Origin: Firmicutes bacterium ADurb.Bin193
GTDB lineage: Bacteria > Bacillota > Clostridia > Monoglobales > Firm-18
Assembly: GCA_002070105.1 (NCBI GenBank)
Contig: MWCQ01000011.1
Span: forward strand, 1 to 64,000
DNA length: 64,000 nt
Direction of reading: 5' to 3'
The notes beneath the pieces are model-generated. The model saw nothing but the letters and a program-made list of their open reading frames with translations, had not been told where the DNA came from and did not search any database. Shown here piece by piece: positions 1-8,600 of this stretch. The first letter of the stretch is position 1. The number at the start of each line of letters is the position of its first letter. The translations under genes were made by a program, and so were the position numbers.

Positions 1-231
1 GTGTAAGACTGCGTAAATATTTGAATTTCTACGATTGGCGGCTTTTTTACTGTCCTATTCCTGGGATGCAGTTCAATTCCGTTTGGGGTGTTTTTATATT
101 TTGTATTATGTTAATTTTAAAGATCAGCTATTGTATTTGTGCAAAAATTCTTGACATACATCGGCGGGGATTTTTATTATTTGTTAATTCTTTCATTGTT
201 TATCAGATTTATCACAGATTATGAGTTTTTC

Positions 232-260
232 TTGACAATATGTTAAAATAAATATATAAT
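232..260 (+). promoter_or_regulatory. Consensus sigma-A promoter of the caspase operon
   Basis: TTGACA at 232-237 and TATAAT at 255-260 are separated by exactly 17 bases, a perfect match to the housekeeping consensus. It lies about 100 bases upstream of the first gene of the 368-3625 operon, and no other strong promoter is seen before it. The first 230 bases hold nothing I can support as a gene. Confidence 0.8.
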
Positions 261-367
261 AATTTCAAATATTTAGCAGGATTGTTATTTTAGTTTTTGT
301 TTGAAATGTTCAATGAGGACAGAATTTGAAATCAGAAGATTGAAAATATCTTTTAAGGAGGATACAT

Positions 368-706
368 ATTATAGATAAGGTAATCATTAAACTACAAGGC
401 GGTGCAGTAAGAGATTACTATGCTCTTTCTGATGTTTTAAAAAAGCTTAACATTTCGGTCGAATTGAAAGAAAAAGACAGGGATGGTAGTGAGTTGGGCT
501 TTGGTTTTGAGGAACTTGTCATTTTACTGCCATTAGCAGTTCCTGTTTTAGTGGAGCTCAAACAAATCTTGGAATCTTTTTTGGATTATTTATCTACGAC
601 TAAAAAAGTAAAAATTCTTTTAGAAAAAGATAATAAAAAACTCGAAATCGATACCGCAAATGGTAAGATACCTGATATTAAAGATCTTGAAAAGTTTTTT
701 AATTAG
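368..706 (+). CDS. EACC1-like small conflict-system component with a non-AUG start
   Basis: The reading frame is open from a strong ribosome binding site (AAGGAGG, 355-361). The only start codons at proper spacing are ATT at 368 or ATA at 371. The first conventional alternative, TTG at 464, has no ribosome binding site and would remove a third of the protein. The 112-residue product begins with a strand-rich segment (KVIIKLQGG). Its centre is hydrophobic and helical (LVILLPLAVPVLVELKQI), and a final two-strand segment reads VKILLEKDNKKLEIDT. This layout matches, from memory, the Effector-Associated Constant Component 1 proteins that accompany caspase and other effectors in NTP-dependent bacterial conflict systems. 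The caspase-like protein starts 24 bases downstream, so the two are almost certainly co-translated. The family call is an inference from layout. Confidence 0.62.
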   Translation: MIDKVIIKLQGGAVRDYYALSDVLKKLNISVELKEKDRDGSELGFGFEELVILLPLAVPVLVELKQILESFLDYLSTTKKVKILLEKDNKKLEIDTANGKIPDIKDLEKFFN

Positions 707-730
707 ATTTATGTATGAAGGAAGGGTTAA

Positions 731-2974
731 ATGAATCGAAACTATAAATTGCGGCCGCTACTTATGTTTTGTGGAGAATATACAAATGATACTTCATTAA
801 ACAGAGAAGGTGTGGCAAACACAGCTGAAATAATTAAACAAGCAGTTTTTTCTGTGCCCGGTTTGAATATTAATCCTGATAATGGCTGTGTTGTTGAAAA
901 CATGGCCTATGTTCCTGCCTGCGAGAAAATTGCAGCATTCATACAATCTATTAATGTGGAGCAAGATATTGCGTTTATTTATTATTGCGGGCACGGATTT
1001 CCCGATTATAGAAATAATACGGTTCACTTGGCTTTTTCTGATACTACAAGAAATACCTCTTTAATGTGCGGATATAATGCGAAAGCTTTAATTGAACTGC
1101 TTAAAGATAGTGGGGTAAACCGCTATATTCTTATTTTAGATTGCTGTCATAGTGGATATATGTGCGATATGGGTGCTGATGATATCATTGAACTTGAATC
1201 GCACTTGCAAGAAGGATATGTACATATCTATTCGGCTCGTTCTACAGAAATTTGTCAACAGACAAAAATCAATGACAAGTATTACATACCTTTTTCTTAT
1301 TGGTTAGCAAAATCATTAACCAATACAAATTATCAATCAATATCCATTAACAACATATATGATAAAATTAAAAATGAAATAAATTTGTTAGCCAAAAACA
1401 CGGATTATAAGGCTAACTGTGGCATACAATGTACAAATAGTTTTGGCAACAATAAAATTTTTAACATTGTTAAACAGGAGGCAACTGTCAATGAAACATC
1501 CGGATTTAAATTTTCTTCTTATTTTACAATGGAAAAATTAAAAATATTACTTGTCAAAACCAGTATTAAATATCCAATTAAATACGATGATTTCGGGATA
1601 CCTTTGGGTTTATGGATGTTAAAGGGACATTTAAGCACAGCAGGGCATAATTTTGACGTTGATATTTATGATGAACGCCTGGAATTAAAAAAATGTGGTG
1701 ATAATGAGAACCTAAGGAAAGAAGTATATGATAGGTTTGAAAAAATAGTGAAAGATTATGATGTTGTTGGAATTAGTTTAAGTACATCTGAGGTTTTCCC
1801 AGCAATTGAGAAGTTTCGCATTGCAAAGAATTATGATAAAATTACTTTTGCCGGAGGCATTTTTACCTCCTCAAATGAAGAATTTTTATTAAAATCAGAT
1901 GTCGTTGATTATGTGATTCCTGGCGTAGGAACAGTTCCTCTTAGCGATCTATTATCTCGATTGTATAGAGAAAAACAAGAAAATAGATTAGGCAAGCGAG
2001 TATTAACCGTTTCAGGTGTAGCATCTAAAGACTTGAATATACTTGATTCTATATGGTGTCCATCTCAACTTCCCACAATGAGAAAGAGTTTGTGGATTCA
2101 AATTATTGAAACATATGGTAATTATATTGATAACAAAGTTGATGTTTATACTGCACGAGGTTGCGAACGACATTGTGTTTTTTGTTCTGTACAAAGAGAA
2201 AGTCGTCAAGTGGTTTATCGCAAAGATGATACGAAAGTTATTGATGAAATTAATTTTTTAAAAAGCATAGGCGTTACATATTTTTCATTTAAAGACGAAG
2301 ATTTTTTATCGTTCCCTAATCGAATGTTAAACATCTTAGAAAATGTCAAGGGAGAAAATATAAAATTTAAGATTAGAGCTCGATATGATGAAATGTCAAA
2401 CGGTAATATTTCTCTGAAATATTTACAGTCGTTGGGTGTTGATGAGATACAGTACGGTTTAGAGTCACCTGATTGGTCTATTAGAAAAAGTGTTAATAAA
2501 GGCGACCATTGCCTTGTAAGTCAAGATAATGCAAGTTTAATTGACTTTATTCGTTCGCACAGTTTTTATAATATTACAGCAAATTGTTCTTTTATATTAG
2601 GGATTGAAGGAGAAGACAGCGTATATTACAACAACCTATTTGAATTTATAAAAAAAATATACGATAATGATAGCAAGCCTAAGGTTTATATTAATTTTTT
2701 AACGCCGCATCCATATAACTCACAAATTTCACTATCTAAATATTCTTTAGTTACAAAAGATTTAAATTATTTTACTCACAAATATCCCGTTTGTTTCGCA
2801 GAAAGTGCGAAAGCAATTCAAAGAAGAAAGATATTATCTACGTATGACGATATAGTCAAATATACAAAGAGTGAGTTGTATAATCCATTAACAGATAAAA
2901 TCCCTTCTGTTTTAAAAGAATCATTTCTTAGAGGGGACAAATGCCAAACAAATAATATTGAATATCCAAACTAA
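731..2974 (+). CDS. Caspase-like peptidase fused to B12-binding radical SAM enzyme
   Basis: The 747-residue protein has two unrelated halves. Residues 1 to about 240 form a caspase-like (clan CD, C14) domain: the His box is YYCGHG with His88, and the Cys box is LILDCCHSG with Cys139 as the likely nucleophile. Residues about 268-745 match a B12-binding plus radical SAM enzyme. A Rossmann-like start (KLKILLVKT) leads to VVGISLS and FAGG segments. The 4Fe-4S motif follows as GCERHCVFC (Cys478, Cys482, Cys485; CX3CX2C), and YGLES at about 580 is typical of the TIM barrel. The B12 domain lacks the DxHxxG cobalamin motif, as some relatives do. Reading is continuous through the joint, so this is a real fusion in this sequence. 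An internal AGGAGG at 1479 precedes an out-of-frame ATG that encodes only 16 codons. A proteolytic switch controlling, or modified by, a radical enzyme is inference. Confidence 0.85.
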   Translation: MNRNYKLRPLLMFCGEYTNDTSLNREGVANTAEIIKQAVFSVPGLNINPDNGCVVENMAYVPACEKIAAFIQSINVEQDIAFIYYCGHGFPDYRNNTVHLAFSDTTRNTSLMCGYNAKALIELLKDSGVNRYILILDCCHSGYMCDMGADDIIELESHLQEGYVHIYSARSTEICQQTKINDKYYIPFSYWLAKSLTNTNYQSISINNIYDKIKNEINLLAKNTDYKANCGIQCTNSFGNNKIFNIVKQEATVNETSGFKFSSYFTMEKLKILLVKTSIKYPIKYDDFGIPLGLWMLKGHLSTAGHNFDVDIYDERLELKKCGDNENLRKEVYDRFEKIVKDYDVVGISLSTSEVFPAIEKFRIAKNYDKITFAGGIFTSSNEEFLLKSDVVDYVIPGVGTVPLSDLLSRLYREKQENRLGKRVLTVSGVASKDLNILDSIWCPSQLPTMRKSLWIQIIETYGNYIDNKVDVYTARGCERHCVFCSVQRESRQVVYRKDDTKVIDEINFLKSIGVTYFSFKDEDFLSFPNRMLNILENVKGENIKFKIRARYDEMSNGNISLKYLQSLGVDEIQYGLESPDWSIRKSVNKGDHCLVSQDNASLIDFIRSHSFYNITANCSFILGIEGEDSVYYNNLFEFIKKIYDNDSKPKVYINFLTPHPYNSQISLSKYSLVTKDLNYFTHKYPVCFAESAKAIQRRKILSTYDDIVKYTKSELYNPLTDKIPSVLKESFLRGDKCQTNNIEYPN

Positions 2975-2989
2975 AAGGGGAATAAAAGA

Positions 2990-3625
2990 ATGATAAAGAA
3001 TAATGGATATGAAGTTCTGATTAAGTTAGAAGATTTGGAAACGGTCATTTATAATATGATAAATAACATAAATGATTGTAAACCTATAATGATAGACCAA
3101 ATTGTAAAAAGAGCCCTTTACAAGGTTGAAAATATTGATGCTTCTGGCGGAAACCAGATACGTTGGATTCGCATAATGGAAGGAGATATTGAATGTAGCG
3201 GGGAGACGAGATGTACTATTACATATAAAGATAAAAAGAAAGATATGTCTGGCGAAGATTACGCCTTATTAAAGGCGGAAAATTTTGTAGATGCTACACA
3301 TTTATTTGACCTTCTAAACTATGAGCGAACTTCATATCAAGAAAATAAACGCACTAAATTTGTTTGTGTGTTAGATAAAATTAAATATATAGTTCGGTTT
3401 GATATTTGGCCTAAAATTGAGGATGTTGTTTTTGTTACTGTTAATGTTGCCTCCTCCGCAAATAAAGACGATATTGAAGGGTTTATCGCAGCTTTAGAGC
3501 TTAATCAATTTGATATTGATGACAACGAAATGGTTGATGTTGACAACGAATATCAAAAAAGATTTGGCAAACCCGCAAGCTTAATTCCTGAAGTAACTTT
3601 TGAGTTTGATTTAGATTTAGTTTAA
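2990..3625 (+). CDS. CYTH-like protein with altered catalytic residues
   Basis: This 211-residue protein follows the caspase-radical SAM gene by 15 bases, with a GGGG-type ribosome binding site, so it belongs to the same operon. The order of segments resembles CYTH triphosphate-tunnel enzymes (class IV adenylate cyclase and thiamine triphosphatase superfamily). An N-terminal EVLIK stands where ExExK is expected. IRWIRI comes next, then TITYKDKK, then VLDKIKYIVRFDIWP followed by a strand and a helix (DIEGFIAALEL), and NEYQKRFG near the end. In clostridial CYTH proteins the WP motif is normally followed by LEIEG; here that strand reads VFVTVN, so metal-binding glutamates are missing. It may therefore bind a triphosphate or nucleotide signal without turning it over. 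The family call rests on motif order only. Confidence 0.55.
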   Translation: MIKNNGYEVLIKLEDLETVIYNMINNINDCKPIMIDQIVKRALYKVENIDASGGNQIRWIRIMEGDIECSGETRCTITYKDKKKDMSGEDYALLKAENFVDATHLFDLLNYERTSYQENKRTKFVCVLDKIKYIVRFDIWPKIEDVVFVTVNVASSANKDDIEGFIAALELNQFDIDDNEMVDVDNEYQKRFGKPASLIPEVTFEFDLDLV

Positions 3626-3735
3626 AGTATTTCTTTATATGTGAGTATATTAAGCTTTAGGTATACCCTACTACTCCAAACGCCCCGCCAAAATAAACGA
3701 GTTCGCCTTTGGAAATGCGTGGCTCACCATACAAC

Positions 3736-3776
3736 ACTGACGAAATAGATATTATGTCTATTCGGTCAGTATTTTT
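3736..3776 (+). terminator. Terminator-like hairpin
   Basis: ACTGAC (3736-3741) plus AATAGA pair with TCTATT and GTCAGT (3765-3770), followed by ATTTTT. It could end the caspase operon transcript about 110 bases after its last stop. Confidence 0.6.
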
Positions 3777-4180
3777 GCGTATTTGCGGGCTTTTTTACGC
3801 CAAAATGCAAATGCCCCTTTCCATTAGATGTCAAGGACATTTGAAGGGAACTCGAACGGAGGCGGCACAACTTATGCTTGAAGTCAATAAATATCATTTG
3901 AAAAATTTACCTAACCACCGACAACGAATAAAACCATTCGTTTTCCCAATGATATCATAGCAGATGTAGAAAAGAAAATAAGGGGAAAAGACTTAGAACA
4001 GGCAGATAAGAACGGATAAATATAAAAAATCCTGTAAAAACACGCCTTCCGTCGGTAAGCGCCGATAAGCTGATTTGCCCATAGTAAAAGCTGCGGACGA
4101 GTTTTTAGGTACAGTAGGGACATGCCTGTTTTGTAATATTAATAAAAGCGGTATCTGTTTCGGTCGTCTTACATACGCAG

Positions 4181-4216
4181 AAAAACCTTGTATTATCGGT
4201 AATACAGGGTTTTTTG
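4181..4216 (+). terminator. Rho-independent terminator
   Basis: AACCTTGTATTA and TAATACAGGGTT pair around a TCGG loop and are followed by TTTTTTG. It is flanked by A and T runs, so it could act in both directions. Confidence 0.75.
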
Positions 4217-4423
4217 TTTATTAAAGAATGAAACGGAACGATATAACTATTCCTCATTTGCTCCCTGTTTTTTTAAAAAAATTAGGTGGTAACGAAGCCT
4301 CTATTCGTATCCGCCGCTTTGCGGGTTATCTTTATAATCGTTAAAAAGCATTGAATCATTTTTTTCAATATTGTATAATAGGGCCGTCAAGCGTTTAAGC
4401 CAAAGAAGAAGGTGTTATGCTGC

Positions 4424-5215
4424 ATGAAACCATATTTATACATGATAAAAATAAAGCTTCTTTTGGCACTGAGCTATCGTTATGAAGTTTTTATTACATT
4501 TATAACGCAAATCATACTGCTGTTTGTCTCTTCTTTTTTTTGGAAGGCAGCCTATAAAGGAATCGATTCGGTCGCTATGGTGAATGAACGGCAAATGCTG
4601 ATATACTCCGTCATATCAATCATTTTAGGAAATATATTTTCCATATCCGTAGAGGACAGCATCCGGCAAAAGGTTCGAAAAGGAAATGTGGCGGTCGATT
4701 TTTTAAAGCCCGTAAACATATTTTATATGTATTTTTCGGAGGATATCGGTAATGTGGTTACATCTGTGGTTCAGCAAATTATACCGATATTAATTGTTTC
4801 ATCACTGTTTATCGTGGTTCCCGCTCCGGCTTCCGCTGTCCATTTTATACTGTTTCTCGTCAGTGTTTGCTGCAGCTATCTGATTATGTGGCTTATTTCC
4901 GCCATATTTGGCTTATTCTACTTTTGGGTGATTGATATCGGGCCTTTGGGCGAGATTAAAAATTATATGATTCTGATTTTATCGGGGTCGTTTGTACCTG
5001 TCTGGCTTTTTCCTCCGATCATACAAAAAACCCTTGTGTTTTTGCCGTTTGTCTACATTTATCAGTTCCCCATCAGCGTGTTTATTGGGAAAACTTCGCC
5101 AATGCCCGCGCTCACGGGCATTGCGGTTCAGGCTGTATGGATTCTGGGTTTCGGGTTGCTGTTTGGCAAAATCAAAAGGCATGTAGAAAAAAACATTATG
5201 GTTCAAGGGGGTTAA
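4424..5215 (+). CDS. ABC-2 type exporter permease, first subunit
   Basis: The 263-residue integral membrane protein has six or so hydrophobic segments, for example VFITFITQIILLFVSSFFW near the N-terminus. This fits the uncharacterised ABC-2 permease group that pairs with a NatA-like ATPase (COG4587/COG3694/COG4586 set, from memory). I chose ATG at 4424 over GTG at 4412 because the GTG overlaps the AAGAAGG ribosome binding site. It is the first of three genes in the order permease, permease, ATPase, with 6-base and 43-base gaps, forming one exporter. The substrate cannot be read from the sequence; related systems have been linked to drug, lipid or peptide export. Confidence 0.85.
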   Translation: MKPYLYMIKIKLLLALSYRYEVFITFITQIILLFVSSFFWKAAYKGIDSVAMVNERQMLIYSVISIILGNIFSISVEDSIRQKVRKGNVAVDFLKPVNIFYMYFSEDIGNVVTSVVQQIIPILIVSSLFIVVPAPASAVHFILFLVSVCCSYLIMWLISAIFGLFYFWVIDIGPLGEIKNYMILILSGSFVPVWLFPPIIQKTLVFLPFVYIYQFPISVFIGKTSPMPALTGIAVQAVWILGFGLLFGKIKRHVEKNIMVQGG

Positions 5216-5221
5216 TTTGTT

Positions 5222-6034
5222 ATGAAAACGCTGTCCCGCTATGGTTTGATGGCAATGACCCTGTTGAAAATCAACATACAGCGGGGGCTGGAGTATCCTG
5301 CCCATCTGATCGGATGGCTCATCTCCAACCCGCTGCAATTTATATTCGGACTTATCACCATAAAGGTTGTGATATCTAATTTCCAGGCGCTTGGCGGCTG
5401 GAGCTTTGAGCAAACGGTATTTTTGTATGGACTTGGCATCATCAGCCATGGCCTGTCGGTGGTTTTGTTCATCCAAACATGGTATATGGGTTTTTTGATT
5501 ACCGAAGGGGAACTTGATCGTATGCTGGTTCGGCCGTTGAATGTGTTTTTTCAATTTTGTTTTTTTGATTTTAACTTTATCGGCCTGACGGATATGCTTC
5601 CGGGAATCATTATTTTTACATACGGCTGTATGGCCGCATCTTTTCAGTTTACCCTGGCAAACACCTTGAATCTGCTGCTGGCACTCGTTGGTGCGACAGC
5701 GCTGCGGGGTGGCCTTTATACCATCATAGGCGCACTGTCATTTTGGATACAAAGGAGCCGGCAGCTCATTGGCGTCCAATGGAAACTGTTTGACTATTCA
5801 GCGAAATATCCTATGAACATTTACCCGCCAATCGTTCAGGGGATTTTCACGTTTTTATTGCCCATAGGGTTTATTTGCTTTTATCCTGCCAGCCAATTGC
5901 TGTATGCAAACGCCGGTTTTGCATTGCCCGGTAACCTTTGCCTGTGGACCTTCGCGGTTGGAATTGGGTTTTATATGCTGGGCATGATGGTTTTTAAAAT
6001 CGGATTAAGATGGTATGAGAGCTGCGGTTCATGA
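5222..6034 (+). CDS. ABC-2 type exporter permease, second subunit
   Basis: The 270-residue membrane protein starts at ATG 5222, six bases after the first permease. It has a cytoplasmic N-terminus, then several transmembrane stretches (LIGWLISNPLQFIFGLITI and following), and the conserved ITEGELDRMLVRPLNVFFQ region. That segment, with its ExxRMLVRP signature, is typical of this permease group and is thought to contact the ATPase. It likely forms a heterodimer with the upstream permease and is energised by the product of 6078-7076. Confidence 0.85.
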   Translation: MKTLSRYGLMAMTLLKINIQRGLEYPAHLIGWLISNPLQFIFGLITIKVVISNFQALGGWSFEQTVFLYGLGIISHGLSVVLFIQTWYMGFLITEGELDRMLVRPLNVFFQFCFFDFNFIGLTDMLPGIIIFTYGCMAASFQFTLANTLNLLLALVGATALRGGLYTIIGALSFWIQRSRQLIGVQWKLFDYSAKYPMNIYPPIVQGIFTFLLPIGFICFYPASQLLYANAGFALPGNLCLWTFAVGIGFYMLGMMVFKIGLRWYESCGS

Positions 6035-6077
6035 TCATGATACATTATGCCGCTAAAGAAAGGTTCGTGGGTGTTAT

Positions 6078-7076
6078 ATGCAAAGCGCTGTGATTTTAGC
6101 AAACAACCTCTCAAAGGAATTTATCACAACAAAGAAAAGCAGCGGCCTGAGGGGCGCTGTTAAAAACCTGTTTAAGCCGGAAAAGACGGTGAAAAGAGCG
6201 GTAGATCATGTGAGCTTTGAGATCACGAAAGGCGAGATCGTAGGCTATATCGGCCCAAACGGAGCCGGAAAGAGCACCACTATCAAAATGATGTGCGGCA
6301 TTTTAAATCCTACCGGCGGGAACGTTTTGATCAATGGGATGTCTCCCGTCAATCAGAGGCAAAAAATTGTCATGGACCTTGGCGTTGTTTTTGGACAGCG
6401 TTCCCAGTTGTATTGGGATTTGCCGCTGGGCGAATCCTTTGAGCTTTTGCGCCGGATTTATCTGGTTGACAGGGCAAAATACGAGGCAAATTTAGCGGAG
6501 CTGGACCGGATTTTAAATGTTCATGAATTCATCGATACGCCTGTCCGGCAGCTGAGCCTTGGGCAGAGAATGCGTGGTGATTTGGCGGCTGCAATGCTCC
6601 ACTCGCCGTCTGTTCTGTTTTTAGATGAGCCTACCATAGGGCTTGATGTTGATGTCAAATACGCCATCCGTAAATTTATAAAGGAGATTAACGAGAAATA
6701 CCAAACCACGGTGATTTTGACCACTCACGATTTAGATGATATTCAGGCCCTTTGCAAACGTATCATCATCATAAACGACGGGATCATTGTTTCTGATTCG
6801 CCGCTGGAGGAACTGATCGAACAGGAGCTTGGGCATAGACTGTTGATTGTAGAATTATCGGCAGGGGATTTTCACGTGACACACCCCAAAGCAGAGATAA
6901 CCCCGCTGGGCAGCAACAGGCTCCAGCTCAAATTCAGAAAAGACGAGATCTCGGCCGCCGCTTTGATCAGTGACATTTCAGCACAGTACCAAATCAGGGA
7001 TCTGCAGATCAAAGAAGCCGATATCAATGACGTCATCCGGCAGATCTATGCAAGATCTAAGGCAGCTTGTCTATAG
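6078..7076 (+). CDS. ABC exporter ATP-binding protein, NatA-like
   Basis: The 332-residue ATPase shows Walker A (GPNGAGKST), a Q-loop region (VVFGQRSQLYWDLP), a signature (LSLGQRMRGDL), Walker B (VLFLDEPTIGLD) and a switch histidine (LTTHD). The QRSQLYWDLP and LGQRMR versions are characteristic of the COG4586 group that works with two COG4587/COG3694 permeases, which fits the two genes just upstream. The C-terminal 100 residues form the extra domain seen in this group. It is the last gene of the operon; no strong terminator follows. Confidence 0.92.
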   Translation: MQSAVILANNLSKEFITTKKSSGLRGAVKNLFKPEKTVKRAVDHVSFEITKGEIVGYIGPNGAGKSTTIKMMCGILNPTGGNVLINGMSPVNQRQKIVMDLGVVFGQRSQLYWDLPLGESFELLRRIYLVDRAKYEANLAELDRILNVHEFIDTPVRQLSLGQRMRGDLAAAMLHSPSVLFLDEPTIGLDVDVKYAIRKFIKEINEKYQTTVILTTHDLDDIQALCKRIIIINDGIIVSDSPLEELIEQELGHRLLIVELSAGDFHVTHPKAEITPLGSNRLQLKFRKDEISAAALISDISAQYQIRDLQIKEADINDVIRQIYARSKAACL

Positions 7077-7156
7077 TCTGCCGCACACCGTCAAAGCTTT
7101 ACAAACCTTGTCTTGCTTTTTACAATTCGCGGATAATATGCAGTGCCAATGAAGCT

Positions 7157-7313
7157 ATGGATGTTGGTAGGGTCATTTCGGAAGTCCGTTGTATGTCGGG
7201 TATGACGCGCAAGGGTTTGGCGGAGAATATTTGCACTGAAAAATATATTTATCTGATTGAAAAAGGGCGAACGCACGCCTTCGGCGGACATACGCGCCCT
7301 AACGACGTTTTAA
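7157..7313 (+). pseudogene. Frameshifted remnant of an XRE-type HTH regulator
   Basis: The frame from 7157 reads an HTH segment (GRVISEVRCMSGMTRKGLAE, then EKYIYLIEKG) typical of XRE regulators. At about 7266 one extra G breaks the frame: removing it gives ERTPSAD, the usual continuation, which then meets a stop at 7311-7313. The remainder of the regulator is absent. This is a decayed gene. Confidence 0.6.
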
Positions 7314-7360
7314 CCCGCGCAAAAAGAGCCGCCATCCGGGCAGCTCCGCTTTGTATAGCA

Positions 7361-7993
7361 CTATGTGTATACTATGGGACTCACATTGCATTTTTGCAAA
7401 AACAATTTAATATTGTTTTCTTCCCCGCTTTTGTCGCAGTTTCCTCTGCCTAGCCTGTCGCATAGGCCAAGCAACGCAACCTCGCGAATGTCAGTCTCCC
7501 GCCTCATGCCTTCAATGTCTGCAAACGGCAGGCTTTTGACCACAAAAAGTATCTGCATATGATATCTGACAAGCCGGGAAACCTCGTCTGCGAAATTGAC
7601 GTCTTCTGTGAATGCCAGCATAAACTCCTTGCACAGCCTTGCCCCTAGCTTATCGTGATCATAGGAAGTTATTTTGCCTTTTCGGACTGTTGTGGCGGAG
7701 GGTTTCCCAATATCATGCAGCAGCGCCGCCCACATAAACACCTCCGGGTTTTTGCTCTTGAGCTTTACCCTGGCAGCTTCATCTACCACAAGCATAGTAT
7801 GATTCCATACGTTCCCCTCCGGATGGTGCGCTAAAGACTGTTTAGTGCTTTTAAGCCTGTAGAGCATATCAAAAGGATATTGCCTGAATTGCTTATCATC
7901 ATGTATTCCGTTTAAATAAACCGAAGGCGCGTCATCCTGCATCAGGTGCCTGCCAATATCCAAATACAGCGTTTTTGTGTTATCATTGCCCAT
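7361..7993 (-). CDS. HD-domain phosphohydrolase
   Basis: The 210-residue protein has the HD superfamily metal site: an upstream histidine in WNHTMLVVDEA, LLHDIGKP as the HD pair, and a later histidine in DHDKLGARL and YHMQ. The order H...HD...H...D (GLCDRLGRG) fits metal-dependent phosphohydrolases resembling the HD part of tRNA nucleotidyltransferase-like proteins. It starts at ATG 7993 behind TAGGAGAT. It is a single gene between remnants and reads against the ABC operon. The substrate is unknown. Confidence 0.82.
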   Translation of the reverse strand: MGNDNTKTLYLDIGRHLMQDDAPSVYLNGIHDDKQFRQYPFDMLYRLKSTKQSLAHHPEGNVWNHTMLVVDEAARVKLKSKNPEVFMWAALLHDIGKPSATTVRKGKITSYDHDKLGARLCKEFMLAFTEDVNFADEVSRLVRYHMQILFVVKSLPFADIEGMRRETDIREVALLGLCDRLGRGNCDKSGEENNIKLFLQKCNVSPIVYT

Positions 7994-8135
7994 AAAAATC
8001 TCCTATCTATATGCATTAGTTTAGCAATAAATGAAGATTATATACTGCCCATACAATAACCACTATCGCCAGCTACTGCGGCTGCCTTGTAATTTTCTGC
8101 CGTATTATAATAACATATAAAAATGTACGATTCTA

Positions 8136-8285
8136 TACGGTTTTTAGTTTTTCTAGTGATTGGCGATGATAGTGATGCGTCCTATCCCAACTATAATTGA
8201 TCCTCACGCAAATTTCCTCCCACGTCAGCCCGGATAGGTTGTAAATCATTTTACATAATATCTTCCTTTGCGGATATTCTATATC
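8136..8285 (-). pseudogene. Remnant of a phage-type sigma/ArpU-like HTH protein
   Basis: The minus strand encodes QRKILCKMIYNLSGLTWEEI followed by CVRINYSWDRTHHYH and a terminal LEKL. This matches the C-terminal helix-turn-helix of small ArpU/DUF1492-type proteins found at the end of phage early modules. The rest of the gene is missing and no ribosome binding site is present, so it is a relic of a former prophage. Confidence 0.5.
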
Positions 8286-8298
8286 TGAGGTGAGTAAT

Positions 8299-8442
8299 AT
8301 GGAACCTGAGAAAAAGCGGCCTGTTGTGGATAGGGATGCCAATAAGCCAATAGCGCAGGATGTTTATCCGGTGATCGACACCGACCTTGCGCGGGACAAT
8401 ATCGAAAACAACTTACCCGATGCCGACCGGCAAGACTTATAA
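8299..8442 (+). CDS. Small acidic protein of unknown function
   Basis: A 47-codon gene starts at ATG 8299 behind GAGGTGAG. The product is hydrophilic and Asp-rich (DTDLARDNIENNLPDADRQD) with no membrane segment or Cys. I do not recognise it. The good ribosome binding site and absence of rare motifs make it plausible but unproven. Confidence 0.4.
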   Translation: MEPEKKRPVVDRDANKPIAQDVYPVIDTDLARDNIENNLPDADRQDL

Positions 8443-8546
8443 ACCCGCGCACATCGCATAGCTGTATTAATCACAAAGCCAGTGTTTTACCCATAAGATG
8501 TAGTAATCCTTGTTCAAGGGTTAAAAAATATGGACGGAGGATTTCT

Positions 8547-8591
8547 ATGTGCTGTTGCAGAAAGCGCAGACGCAAAAGATGTTGCTGTTAA
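8547..8591 (+). CDS. Cys-rich basic micropeptide gene (MCCCRKRRRKRCCC)
   Basis: A 14-codon frame starts at ATG 8547 behind a strong GGAGG (8537-8541) and encodes MCCCRKRRRKRCCC. Three cysteines sit at each end of a wholly basic core, giving an almost mirror-symmetric peptide. A perfect 8-bp stem-loop (TGGCGGGA/TCCCGCCA) follows ten bases after the stop. It could be a metal-binding or disulfide-linked micropeptide, or a Cys-codon sensor leader like the one at 12588. No downstream gene it could attenuate is apparent within 350 bases. Confidence 0.45.
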   Translation: MCCCRKRRRKRCCC

Positions 8592-8600
8592 CTTTTCTGT

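Larger units (their letters stand above)
3626..4423 (+). other. Gene-poor junction between the AT-rich island and the host exporter operon
   Basis: About 800 bases with no gene I can support; the short open frames on either strand lack ribosome binding sites and recognisable motifs. It contains two terminator-like hairpins, annotated separately. Base composition changes here from AT-rich to balanced, so it is likely the edge of the island. Confidence 0.5.

Noticed and set aside
21..224. 67-codon frame at the left edge
   Set aside because: No ribosome binding site, odd composition and no motif; it overlaps the promoter side of the caspase operon.
1479..1545. Internal ribosome binding site in the caspase-radical SAM gene as evidence for two genes
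   Set aside because: The ATG after it is out of frame and opens only 16 codons, while the main frame continues unbroken.
3709..4123. Short frames on both strands after the caspase operon
   Set aside because: They run through a terminator hairpin and have no start signals or recognisable products.
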